A stretch of DNA of 24,117 nt. Source: OMOG01 sp041485845. Lineage in GTDB: Bacteria > Acidobacteriota > Terriglobia > Bryobacterales > Bryobacteraceae. The notes under the pieces are model-generated. The model searched no databases and had not been told where the DNA came from. It saw only the letters and a program-made list of their open reading frames with translations. Location of the stretch: contig JBGPKH010000056.1 in assembly GCA_041485845.1 (NCBI GenBank), positions 1-24,117 of the forward strand. Direction: 5' to 3'. Shown piece after piece: positions 10,874-19,017 of this stretch. The translations under genes and the position numbers were made by a program. How positions within the stretch are numbered: the first letter of the stretch is position 1; each line of letters begins with the position of its first letter.

Positions 10874-12181
10874 GGCCACGGAAATCGTCCACGCCCTTTA
10901 CCGCGGATTCTTCGAACGAGGCGTGCGCTATTTCTTCCCGGAAGCCTCTTTATCCGATGACGGAACCACGCCCGAGGTGAACCCCACGCTCATCTTCCAC
11001 AGCCGGACCGATGGCGGCGTGGACCTGGAGTGGATGGGCGCCCGTTACCATCTCGACCACGGAGGCCGTCCCTTCACGGAAGACCAGATGCGGTTGCTGG
11101 CCGCCATCGGGGCGGTGTTGTCGGCGCGCTATCGCAGTATCTTCTCCGCCGTCTCGGCGGCATCCACTACGAGCATGTTCGAGGGCCTGCCTGAGGATCG
11201 CTACGTCTCGGCCTTTCTCGATCACACGCCGTACCTGGGCGAGGGCTTGCCGGCCGAGCGCGACGTGGTGGCCAACGCCATCGAGGTCATGCGGGAAAGC
11301 TCGCTGCTCACCTACGAGAATCGCCGCATCGCCAGCGGTGCGATCCTGATGGGCAGCGGGCACGATCCCTTTCGCGATGCCCCGGTGCCGCCGCGAGGAG
11401 CTTTGCCGTACACCAACCTGCTGGTCGGGATCAAGAGCCTCCACCGGTTATGCGACGGCCTGCGTACGGCCTTTCCCGCGCGGGAATGCTGGTGGACCTG
11501 GTGGACATGCAGGGGTTCGCGGGGATTCACCGTGCTTTGCCGCTGCCGGCGCCCAGCGCGGCGCGTTACTACCCGCACAGCATGGCAACACTGCACGGAG
11601 GCCACATCTGCCTGGTGCTCACGCCCAACGGCGAGATCAAGATTTTCGCGGGCGGCGTGCAGGTCTTCAATTTTCTGGAAGGCCGCTGGCACTTGAGCGA
11701 CATCCCCGAGAAGTACCGCGAGTTTCAGCGAGTGGTCGGAAACCTGCCATTGGCCGAACGGTTGTTCACCGCCGCGCTCAACCTCGCCGAGCACCGCCGC
11801 GGAGGCCTGTTCGTGATCCTGGATAACCACGAATCCGCGCGCGATCTGGTAGCGCCGCAAGACCTGCTGGAGAACGGGGAGCCGGCCGGCTCCAGCAAAT
11901 CCCGGATTCACTACCTGTTGCAGCACAAGGACATCCTGGGAATCGAGTTGAGCGTGCTTGAAAGCGTCGCGCGCGTGGATGGTGGCATTGTCCTGGACCG
12001 CCATGGCAGCCTGCTGGCGTTTGGCGCCATCCTGCGAAACAGCGGCGAATACCCCACCGCGCAGGACGGCGGCCGAACCACCGCGGCCGTGCACGCCTCC
12101 CATTTCGGGCCGGTGCTGAAGATCAGCGAAGATGGCCTGGTTTCGCTGTATTGCGGTGGCGTTAAGGCGTGGGAGATATAG
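10866..12181 (+). pseudogene. DisA_N (diadenylate cyclase-like) domain protein, frameshifted
   Basis: Coding sequence begins at ATG 10866, overlapping the regulator's stop. In that frame about 206 residues look genuine, up to LHRLCDGLRTAFPAR near 11487; beyond this the frame becomes Trp/Cys/Arg-rich nonsense. Genuine sequence resumes in the -1 frame (GMLVDLVDMQGFAG) and runs to TAG at 12179-12181, giving a product of about 438 residues if repaired. The N-terminal part ends in a GAF-like helix (FTEDQMRLLAAIGAVLSARY). The C-terminal ~110 residues resemble DisA_N: DGGIVLDRHGSLLAFGAIL (DGA motif, Gly for Ala) and GGRTTAAVHAS...KISEDGLVSLY, where the RHR motif of active cyclases reads RTT. So nucleotide binding is plausible, cyclase activity doubtful. 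The frameshift may be real decay or a sequencing/assembly error; no good slippery heptamer is present. Confidence 0.7.
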
Positions 12182-12204
12182 TGGGACAGGCCTCCCGGCC
12201 TGTC
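12181..12204. terminator. Hairpin between convergent genes, dispersed family copy B
   Basis: GTGG then arms GACAGGCC (12185-12192) and GGCCTGTC (12197-12204) around the loop TCCC. It starts on the last base of the DisA_N-like gene's TAG and lies in the 29-bp gap before the cupin gene's stop (12211, opposite strand). Same GTGGGRCAGG beginning as the copies at 4078 and 19956. Confidence 0.6.
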
Positions 12205-12210
12205 AGGCCC

Positions 12211-12645
12211 CTAAGGCTTTATTACTTTGACGACGTAGTAGCTGACCGAACCGGGAACCTCCTTGAACCAATGGGGGATGCCCGCCGGAACCACGATCAC
12301 GTCGCCCTTGGTGAGGTGGTGAGTCTCACCATTCTTGATGTCGGTGCCTACTGACTGACCGGCCTTGGTCGCTTTCTGTCCGATCACGGTTCCGCCCGTC
12401 ACGAAGGTTGCCTGGCCCTCGATCATATAAATCACGTCCGTCTCTTTATCATGGATCTCGACCTGGCCAGCCTTGTCCCGATGGCTGCCGGAGACCGCCA
12501 GGTCCGGCGCAGTGACCAGGGCGCCGCCTTTGCCGAGGGCGGCTGCTACTTTGTCGTGGCCTACATAAGTGACGCCCGGCCCGTCTGCCGCCGTCAGCAC
12601 GAGAGCCGTCGCGCTCAGGGCGGTTAACACCAACACGTATTTCAT
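12211..12645 (-). CDS. Secreted small cupin-domain protein
   Basis: 144 residues from ATG 12645, preceded by a strong AGAGGAGG ribosome site. Residues 1-20 form a Sec signal (MKYVLVLTALSATALVLTAA). The rest is a single cupin barrel: motif 1 around GQVEIHDKETDVIYMIEGQA (about 60-79) and motif 2 GDVIVVPAGIPHWF (about 114-127). The His in motif 1 and the PHW His in motif 2 are the obvious metal ligands; motif 1 lacks the classic HxH (it reads EIHDKETD), so the site may be altered or empty. Small exported cupins of this kind are common in Acidobacteria and mostly uncharacterised. It lies 24 bp downstream of the TonB-dependent receptor remnant on the same strand and was probably in its operon; it still has its own good ribosome site. 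Confidence 0.85.
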   Translation of the reverse strand: MKYVLVLTALSATALVLTAADGPGVTYVGHDKVAAALGKGGALVTAPDLAVSGSHRDKAGQVEIHDKETDVIYMIEGQATFVTGGTVIGQKATKAGQSVGTDIKNGETHHLTKGDVIVVPAGIPHWFKEVPGSVSYYVVKVIKP

Positions 12646-12669
12646 TTTGTCTTTCCTCCTCTGAATAGT

Positions 12670-14284
12670 CTAAAAGAGAATCTTCATGGCGAACAGCACC
12701 GTTCGCGGCGACGCCCAGGTGTCGGTCACTTGCCCGAACGCGCTGCTGCTTGGCGTGGTGTTGGGCGTATTGAACTGGGTGTGGATCAGGGCGTTGATTC
12801 CTTCGGCGCGCAACTGAAGCTCCACTCCTTCCCTGAGCCGCGTGTTTTTGATGAACGCGAGATCGAAGTTGTTGGCTCCATCCGCACGGATTCCGGAGAA
12901 GCGGCTGCTCATGATGCGCAGGTTCTGGCTGGGCTGCAGCGAGGAGTTCCGTTCAAATCCTGCATCGACATTGAACCAGCGGTCCGCCGTACGCCGGCCG
13001 TTGGGAATCGGAATGTTCCTCAGATTGCCAAGGAAGATGGCATTTCCAAACCCCAACGCCGCGCCGCTTTGCCCCTGGTAGATGCCGGACGCCTGCCAAC
13101 CGCTGGCAATGCGGGAAGCCAATCCCTTCCAAGACCCGCCCAATCGCTTGCCCTTGCCCAACGGAAGCTCGTAGATCGCGGTTACGACAATCCGCTGCGT
13201 GCGGTCCTGATCGGAAATCACTTTCTCCGGCATCGCATCGCCGCCGTTCAAGTACGAGCGCGCCTCCATGAGCTTCGACCAGGTCCAGGAGACCGATGAC
13301 GTGAACCCGGCCGAAAGCCGCTTTTCAAAACGTGCCTGCATGGAGTGATATTGATACCAGGAGTAGCCTTGGTTTGAATCTATGGTGACGCCGGTAAACT
13401 GCGGGTACGGGATCACTAACTGGGACCGCGAGACCGTGGTGCCCGACAGGTTTGTCCCCGGCAGCAACGGATAGAACGGATTGGATACTTGCGCGCTCAG
13501 GAAGTTGATGGTGGTCTGATCGCGGAACGGTGACGCGCTCAGGTATTGGTTGGGCAGCGAATCCAGATTGCGGCTGATTCGCTGCCGCACGCCACGGTTG
13601 CCCACGTAGGAGACTTCCAGCAACGACTGGCCCCGAAAGCTGCGCTGCAACGCGAACTGCCAGCGCTGGACGTAAGGATTCCTGGCGTCTTGATTGAAGA
13701 AACTGACGCTTTGACCCAGGTTGGCGCTCAGCCCGCCGGCGGCCCCCAAGGGCAAAAGAAAGCCGCCCGGGAACGGGTTGGCCGCGGTCGCGATGAAGTG
13801 CAGGCCGTTGTCCAGGGTAGGCACCAGCGTGGTCGTTTGGCTGAACCCGGTTTGAATCACATCCTGGTTGGGCACCCCGATCGGCTCGAAGTAAATTCCG
13901 TAGCCTCCCCGCAATACCGTGGCCGGCGTGATGGAGTAGGCGAAGCTCAGGCGCGGCATGAAATTCTTCTTATTGGTGTTCCAAAGCAGGTTCGACTGTC
14001 CGTTCACGGCGGGGTAAGTCAGGCCCCCGCGCACGCGAAACTGATCCGCGGGGACTTGCGGAATCGGATTGGCCGCGTAGTTGGTTTTTACCGCAGCCTC
14101 GATGGGACTCACAGCGGCGAAGTCGAACCCTTTGACGCTCCGGTTGAACCGCTCCCGCATCGGGGAGGGAAGTTCGTAGCGCAGCCCCCAACTGAGCGTG
14201 AGCTTCCTGCTGATTCTCCAGTCGGCGGAAATGGAACAACGAAGAAAGCCGCAACGATCAGCCCCCGCCTCTGGAAAGTCGCAT
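12670..14284 (-). pseudogene. TonB-dependent (Oar-like) receptor, internally deleted
   Basis: About 520 residues of outer-membrane beta-barrel remain, from SADWRISRKLTLSWGLRYEL (near 14229) to the C-terminal phenylalanine (FAMKILF, stop at 12670). Features include NFMPRLSFAYSITPATVLRG, VSYVGNRGVRQRISRNLDSL and the typical end FGQVTDTWASPRTVLFAMKI. Full Oar-like receptors in this group are about 1000-1200 residues with an N-terminal carboxypeptidase-regulatory-like domain and plug; both are absent. Upstream, an ATG at 14284 follows GGGGGG and starts MRLSR; after a one-base shift in the G-run the same strand reads a signal-peptide-like GLIVAAFFVVP. This looks like the original start and signal fused, out of frame, to mid-barrel by an internal deletion. 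The in-frame Met at 14160 lies inside the barrel and is not a natural start. Transport is presumably lost. Confidence 0.75.
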
Positions 14285-14337
14285 CAAGAGCCCCCCTTTT
14301 TTTCAAGCCGCATCCCTGCGGACCATGCTGTGGGGGA

Positions 14338-14366
14338 ACGCTATCACGTTCTCTTGGCTGTGTCAA
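14338..14366 (-). promoter_or_regulatory. Candidate sigma-70 promoter for the TonB receptor remnant
   Basis: On the minus strand, -35 TTGACA (14366-14361, perfect consensus), 17-base spacer, -10 TAGCGT (14343-14338, three of six matches). It would start transcription near 14331, about 47 bases before the putative original ATG at 14284. The weak -10 lowers confidence; the perfect -35 is shared by symmetry with the plus-strand promoter. Confidence 0.45.
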
Positions 14367-14391
14367 GTAAAACAAACTAAGATACTTGACA
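14361..14391. repeat. Inverted repeat TGTCAAGTA-N13-TACTTGACA between divergent promoters
   Basis: Perfect 9-bp inverted repeat with a 13-base AT-rich spacer. Each arm contains a consensus TTGACA -35 box reading outward, one for each divergent gene. Either it is simply two symmetrical -35 regions extended by TAC, or an operator bound by a dimeric regulator that would block both promoters. Confidence 0.7.
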
Positions 14392-14414
14392 ACAGTGCCC
14401 CTGTTCGATAGACT
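14386..14414 (+). promoter_or_regulatory. Strong candidate sigma-70 promoter for the PSCyt1/DUF1501 operon
   Basis: TTGACA at 14386-14391, exactly 17 bases, then TAGACT at 14409-14414 (four of six -10 matches including the critical T-A-A-T frame positions). Predicted start of transcription near 14421, about 25 bases before the ATG at 14446 and just before the GAAGGAGGGG ribosome site at 14431. The promoter overlaps an in-frame TTG at 14386, which therefore is not the translation start. Confidence 0.75.
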
Positions 14415-14445
14415 GCGGCTAGTTCAACCCGAAGGAGGGGAGCCG

Positions 14446-17127
14446 ATGAGGCCTCGGGTTCTTCGTCCGTCAGGACGTCACGCCGTATCTCGTTTCGCCT
14501 GGACTTTGTTGCTGGGCATCCCTTGGATAGCAACTCCACAGACGGCGAAGAAGATCTCCTTCTCCCGTGATGTCGCTCCCATCCTCACGGAGAAATGCAT
14601 TCAATGCCACGGGCGGGAACCGCTGATGGCTCATTTGGACCTCCGCACTCGCGACGGCGCGTTGAAGGGCGCCCAGCACGGGCCGGTAGTTCTTCCGGGC
14701 AATGCCGCCGAGAGTCATCTGTACCGCCGCCTGGTGGGCCAGGAGCAACCCCCCATGCCCTTGGGCGGCCGGCTCAGCGACGCGGAAATCGCCATCATCA
14801 AGAACTGGATCGATAGCAGCGCCGAGTGGGACGCCGGCGTGACGCTGGGTCCTGGCGCCGTGTCCACGGACTCTTCGCAGAAGAAGTTCACCGTTCAGCA
14901 GCGCCGTTATTGGGCCTTCCAAAAGGTGGTGAAGCCGGCCGTGCCTGCGGTGAAAGACCGCGAGTGGGCTCGAAACGCGATCGACGCGTTCATCATGGCG
15001 AAGCTGGATGAAAAGAGAATCAAGCCAAATCCGGCGGCCGACAAGGTCACGCTGATTCGCCGCGCGACGCTCGATTTGACCGGCCTGCCGCCCACCCCTG
15101 AGGATGTGCAGGCGTTCCTGGCCGATAGCGCGCCCGGCGCGTTCGCGAAAGTGGTCGACCGGCTGCTGGCTTCCCCGCAGTACGGCGAGCGGTGGGGCCG
15201 TCATTGGCTCGATTTGGCGCGATACGCGGACACCAACGGTTTCAAGACCGACGAGCCGCGGCCGAATATCTGGCGGTATCGCGATTACGTCATCCAGGCT
15301 TTCAATGAGGACAAGCCTTACGACCGGTTTATACGCGAGCAGATCGCGGGAGACGAGTTGTATCCGAACGACCTGAACGCCAGGATTGCAGTCGGCTTCA
15401 ACCGCCACTTCACCGAGGAGACCAATCAGCCGGTGATAGAGTTGCGCCGGCAGGAAACCCTGAACGACATCACCGATACGGTGGGCGCTGTATTCATGGG
15501 CATGACGTACGGCTGCGCGCGCTGCCACGACCACAAATTCGATCCGATCCTGCACAAAGACTACTACCGGCTGCAAGCGTTCTTCGGCAACATCCGCGAG
15601 CAGGACGACCTGGTGCTGCTCTCCGGCGCCGAGTTGGAAGCGTACCAGCAGCAGCAGGCGGCGTGGGACGCCAAGACGCGGGACATCCGCAACGAGATGC
15701 ACGCGATGGTGGAGCCGATGGGGAAAGCGCGGCGCGACTTTTACAGCATCCGCTTTTCGGCGGGCACGAGGGCCGCTCTGCGAACACCGCCCGAGAAGCG
15801 CACGCCGCTCGAATCCCTATTGGCGATCAAGGCCACCCCGCAAATCACTTACGAAGACCGCGCCCTGGTCAACTTCAAGGATGAGGAATTCGGCACGGCG
15901 GAGTTGAAGCCGGAGCAGAAGAAACGTTTCGCGGACCTGGAAGCCGAGTTGCGGAAATATGAGCCGGAGAAGCCGAATCCGCCGCTGGCGCAAACGATTA
16001 TCGACAACGGCCGGGAGGCTCCCAAGTCTTATGTCCTGGGCGCCGGCAATTGGGACGTCCAGCGTGACGAAGTGCAGCCGGGATTCCTTTCGATCCTGGA
16101 TCCCAGCGATCCCAAGATCGTCCCTCCGGTTGGCCTGAACTCCACCGGGCGGCGGTCGGTTCTTGCCCACTGGTTGGCCGATCCGCAGAATCCGCTCACC
16201 CCTCGCGTCATGGTGAACCGGATCTGGCATTATCACTTCGGCCGCGGCATGGTGGCTTCCACCAGCGACTTTGGCGTGATGGGCGACCGGCCCGGCAATC
16301 CGCAATTGCTGGATTACCTGGCCTCCACGTTTGTGGAGAACGGCTGGAGCATCAAGAAGATGCACCGCCTCATTATGCTCTCGAAGCTCTACCAGGAATC
16401 GTCGGCTTTTCAACCGGAGGCGGCAGCCGCGGATCCGGACAACAAGTTGTTGTGGCGTTACGAGCGCCGCCGCTTCGAGGGCGAGGCCATTCGCGATTCC
16501 ATGTTGCTCGTCAGCGGCTTGCTGAATTCGAAAATGGGCGGGCCCGGCGTCAATCCACCGCTTCCGGCGGGGGCCGGCGGCCGAGCTTATGCAGGACGAG
16601 GAGGAGGAGTCGCCGGCGGGGCTGGGCGGGGAGGAAGAGGCGCCGCAACAGCCGGCGCGGACGCCGCGGATGCCAACCGCCGCAGCGTGTACGTTTTCGT
16701 GAAGCGCAACGCTGTGTATCCCATGTTGGAGGCATTTGACGCACCCAATCCGCAGGAAACCTGCAGCCGGCGCTTCCGTTCGGTCATTCCATCGCAGGCA
16801 TTGATCCTGATGAACGATCCGCTGGTGCTCGAGTGGTCCCGTGCCCTGGCGGCCCGCGTGTTGAATGACGGCGGGCTTTCGCTCGATCAGCAAGTGGACC
16901 GGGCTTACCGGCTGGCGCTTTCGCGCCCCCCGAACACCTCGGAGCGCGAAGCCGTTCTCGATTTCCTGCGCCAACAGTCCTCACTGCTTGGGGAACGGCT
17001 GGCGCGTAACGAAAGGCCTCCCTTGCCCGCTCAACTGCCTGACGGCATGGATCCGGCACGCGCCGCGGCCTTCGTGGATTTTTGTCATACCTTGCTGAAC
17101 TCCAACGAGTTCCTCTACGTGAATTAG
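14446..17127 (+). CDS. PSCyt1-DUF1549-DUF1553 exported cytochrome-like protein
   Basis: 893 residues from ATG 14446, with GAAGGAGGGG at 14431-14440. A signal-like hydrophobic stretch (about 15-33) is followed by PSCyt1 (about 38-125) with haem motif CIQCH at 51-55 and the conserved QPPMPLGGRLSDAEIAIIKN. DUF1549 (about 170-385) includes LTGLPPTPEDV, GERWGRHWLDLARYADTNGF and a second CxxCH (CARCH at 357-361, in YGCARCHDHKFDPI). DUF1553 (about 560-870) includes RVMVNRIWHYHFGRGMV and RRRFEGEAIRDSMLLVSG. This architecture is abundant in Planctomycetes and Solibacter-type Acidobacteria and is nearly always next to a DUF1501 gene, as here; biochemical function is not established, though redox or polysaccharide-related periplasmic roles are suspected. 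Oddity: a Gly/Ala/Arg-rich stretch at about 706-745 interrupts DUF1553. Confidence 0.92.
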   Translation: MRPRVLRPSGRHAVSRFAWTLLLGIPWIATPQTAKKISFSRDVAPILTEKCIQCHGREPLMAHLDLRTRDGALKGAQHGPVVLPGNAAESHLYRRLVGQEQPPMPLGGRLSDAEIAIIKNWIDSSAEWDAGVTLGPGAVSTDSSQKKFTVQQRRYWAFQKVVKPAVPAVKDREWARNAIDAFIMAKLDEKRIKPNPAADKVTLIRRATLDLTGLPPTPEDVQAFLADSAPGAFAKVVDRLLASPQYGERWGRHWLDLARYADTNGFKTDEPRPNIWRYRDYVIQAFNEDKPYDRFIREQIAGDELYPNDLNARIAVGFNRHFTEETNQPVIELRRQETLNDITDTVGAVFMGMTYGCARCHDHKFDPILHKDYYRLQAFFGNIREQDDLVLLSGAELEAYQQQQAAWDAKTRDIRNEMHAMVEPMGKARRDFYSIRFSAGTRAALRTPPEKRTPLESLLAIKATPQITYEDRALVNFKDEEFGTAELKPEQKKRFADLEAELRKYEPEKPNPPLAQTIIDNGREAPKSYVLGAGNWDVQRDEVQPGFLSILDPSDPKIVPPVGLNSTGRRSVLAHWLADPQNPLTPRVMVNRIWHYHFGRGMVASTSDFGVMGDRPGNPQLLDYLASTFVENGWSIKKMHRLIMLSKLYQESSAFQPEAAAADPDNKLLWRYERRRFEGEAIRDSMLLVSGLLNSKMGGPGVNPPLPAGAGGRAYAGRGGGVAGGAGRGGRGAATAGADAADANRRSVYVFVKRNAVYPMLEAFDAPNPQETCSRRFRSVIPSQALILMNDPLVLEWSRALAARVLNDGGLSLDQQVDRAYRLALSRPPNTSEREAVLDFLRQQSSLLGERLARNERPPLPAQLPDGMDPARAAAFVDFCHTLLNSNEFLYVN

Positions 17128-17140
17128 AAAGGCGGGCTCT

Positions 17141-18574
17141 ATGATCGACAGACTCAAGCATCATTGGAATGTTTCTTCGCGCCGCGAGTTTTTTACTCGA
17201 GCGGGAAGCGGCTTGGCGGGCTTAGCGCTCGCCAGCATGTTGGCCGAAGATAGTTATGCCGCGCCTGGGGTGCCGGTAGATCCTCTAGCGGAGAAGAAAC
17301 CGCACCATCCGCCCATGGCGAAGTCGGTCATCTTCCTGTTTATGGAGGGCGGGCCCAGCCATGTCGATCTTTTCGATCTGAAGCCGCTGCTGGCCAAGCT
17401 CGACGGGAAGCCTGTGCCGGATTCGATCGGCAAGCCTTCGCAAACCTCGCGCGGGACGGCCAACAACACGCTCATGGCGTCCCGGCGCAAGTGGAAGCAA
17501 TACGGGCAAAGCGGCATGTGGGTATCGGACTGGTATTCGAATATCGGCGAGCACGTGGACGACTTGACCATCATCCGCTCCTGCTGGGCAGACGGCCTGA
17601 ACCACGTGGGATCGGTCTGCCAGATGAACACCGGGTCGATCCTTGCGGGCCGGCCGTCGATGGGCGCCTGGCTCACTTACGCGCTGGGCACGGCGAACAA
17701 GAACCTGCCCACTTTCGTGGTGCTCTCCGATGGCCGCGATCCGCTCGGCGGCGGCGCCAACTGGAATTCCGGATTCCTGCCGGCGCTTTACCAGGGAACG
17801 CGCTTCCGCACCGGCGACACGCCCATCCTGGACCTCAAACCCCCAGCCGGAATCAGCGACCAGCAGCAGCGCAACCAACTGGGGCTGCTGCAAAAAATGA
17901 ACCAGCTCTGGGCGCAGGATAAGTCCGACGACTCGGAGCTGGACGCCAGAATTCGCGCCTACGAGTTGGCCTACCAGATGCAGTCGGCGGCGTCGGACGC
18001 CGTCGATCTTTCCAATGAGTCCGAAGCGACGCGAAAAATGTACGGGATGGACAATCCCGCCAGCGCCGTCTTTGGAACCAATTGCCTGATGGCGCGGAAG
18101 CTCGTCGAGCGCGGAGTGCGGTTCATCGAGCTGTACAGCGGCGCCGGCAGCGGCTGGGACGCCCATAACGACCTCGAAGGCAACCACACCAAGTATTGCG
18201 GAGCTTCGGACAAACCGATCGCCGGCCTGCTGGCGGATCTGAAGGCCCGCGGGATGCTGAAAGACACGCTCGTGGTGTGGGGCGGGGAATTCGGACGTAC
18301 GCCCTTCAACGAATTAACCACGGGCCGCGACCACAACCCGTGGGGCTTTACGATGTGGATGGCCGGTGGGGGCGCTAAAGGGGGCCAGTACGTCGGGAGT
18401 ACCGACGAAATCGGCTTGCGCGCCGTGGAGCGGCCGGTTCACGTCCACGATCTTCACGCCACGATCCTTTGGATGCTGGGGCTGGATCATCTGAAGCTCA
18501 CCTTCATGCACAATGGGCGCGCCGAGCGGCCGACGGTCCTCGCCGGGCAAGTGGTCACGGAAGTCTTCTCGTAA
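17141..18574 (+). CDS. Tat-exported DUF1501 protein (alkaline phosphatase/sulfatase-like fold)
   Basis: 477 residues, 13 bp after the previous stop, with GAAAGGCGGG before the ATG. Twin-arginine signal at 13-35 (SRREFFTRAGSGLAGLALAS). DUF1501 marks: VIFLFMEGGPSHVDLFDLKP (about 63-82), NHVGSVCQMNTGSI, LMARKLVERGVRFIELY, GWDAHNDLEGNH, VVWGGEFGRTPF, GRDHNPWGFTMWMAGGGAKG and VHDLHATILWMLGLDH. The length is typical. The Asp/His positions in GPSHVDLFD, GWDAHND, GRDHNP and HDLHA match the likely metal site of this sulfatase-like superfamily. It is the standard partner of PSCyt1-DUF1549-DUF1553 proteins and probably acts with it in the periplasm; substrate unknown. Downstream, a small SnoaL-like gene starts 3 bp after the stop, so all three form one transcription unit. 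Confidence 0.93.
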   Translation: MIDRLKHHWNVSSRREFFTRAGSGLAGLALASMLAEDSYAAPGVPVDPLAEKKPHHPPMAKSVIFLFMEGGPSHVDLFDLKPLLAKLDGKPVPDSIGKPSQTSRGTANNTLMASRRKWKQYGQSGMWVSDWYSNIGEHVDDLTIIRSCWADGLNHVGSVCQMNTGSILAGRPSMGAWLTYALGTANKNLPTFVVLSDGRDPLGGGANWNSGFLPALYQGTRFRTGDTPILDLKPPAGISDQQQRNQLGLLQKMNQLWAQDKSDDSELDARIRAYELAYQMQSAASDAVDLSNESEATRKMYGMDNPASAVFGTNCLMARKLVERGVRFIELYSGAGSGWDAHNDLEGNHTKYCGASDKPIAGLLADLKARGMLKDTLVVWGGEFGRTPFNELTTGRDHNPWGFTMWMAGGGAKGGQYVGSTDEIGLRAVERPVHVHDLHATILWMLGLDHLKLTFMHNGRAERPTVLAGQVVTEVFS

Positions 18575-18577
18575 GTT

Positions 18578-19000
18578 ATGAGAAAACTCTCGTGGATCTT
18601 CCTGGCGCCCCTCGCCCTCATAGCGGCGTCCAACGACCCGCAGGCGGAGAAAGAAATTCTCGCGGCCATGGACGCCTACAAGGACGCGATGATTCACAAT
18701 GACGCGGCCGTTCTCGGGAAGCTCTTGAGCGACGACCTCACCTTCGTCCACTCAGCCGGGCAATTGGAAAGCAAGGCTGACGTGCTCAAGTCCGTCACCA
18801 CCGGCAAGAATGTCATCGTCCGGATGGAGTTTTCGGACACCAGCGTCCGGTTATACGGAAATACCGCGCTGGTGAAATGCCGCGTGGACCTGTGGCACAG
18901 CGAGACCAACATCGTGCATATGAACGTACTGCACGCCTGGATCAATGGCCGTGGCGGCTGGCAACTGGTGGCCCGGCAGGCGACCAGGCTGGGCCAGTAG
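18578..19000 (+). CDS. Exported SnoaL/DUF4440-like (NTF2-fold) protein
   Basis: 140 residues, ATG 3 bp after the DUF1501 stop. Residues 1-18 form a Sec signal (MRKLSWIFLAPLALIAAS). The mature part is a typical DUF4440 / NTF2-fold domain: helix EKEILAAMDAYKDAMIHNDA, LLSDDLTFVHSAGQLESKAD, VRMEFSDTSVRLYGNTALVK, then strands ending NGRGGWQLVARQATRL. Such domains bind small molecules or act as accessory subunits, and the precise role here is unknown. Convergent with the aquaglyceroporin gene, whose stop is 17 bp away; no hairpin lies between them. Confidence 0.85.
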   Translation: MRKLSWIFLAPLALIAASNDPQAEKEILAAMDAYKDAMIHNDAAVLGKLLSDDLTFVHSAGQLESKADVLKSVTTGKNVIVRMEFSDTSVRLYGNTALVKCRVDLWHSETNIVHMNVLHAWINGRGGWQLVARQATRLGQ

Positions 19001-19017
19001 GATCGGTAGCTCATCGG

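Noticed and set aside
11450..12181. Treating this as an independent gene starting at ATG 11450.
   Set aside because: The first residues (MRRPAYGLSR) are out-of-frame sequence; homologous-looking sequence continues from the upstream frame across a -1 shift, so it is the second half of one broken gene.
14386..14445. TTG at 14386 as the start of the PSCyt1 protein.
   Set aside because: It coincides with a consensus -35 box; the ATG at 14446 has a strong ribosome site and gives a sensible signal peptide.
15817..16974. 385-residue minus-strand frame inside the DUF1549/DUF1553 gene.
   Set aside because: High-GC shadow of a clearly homologous plus-strand gene; no family features or ribosome site.
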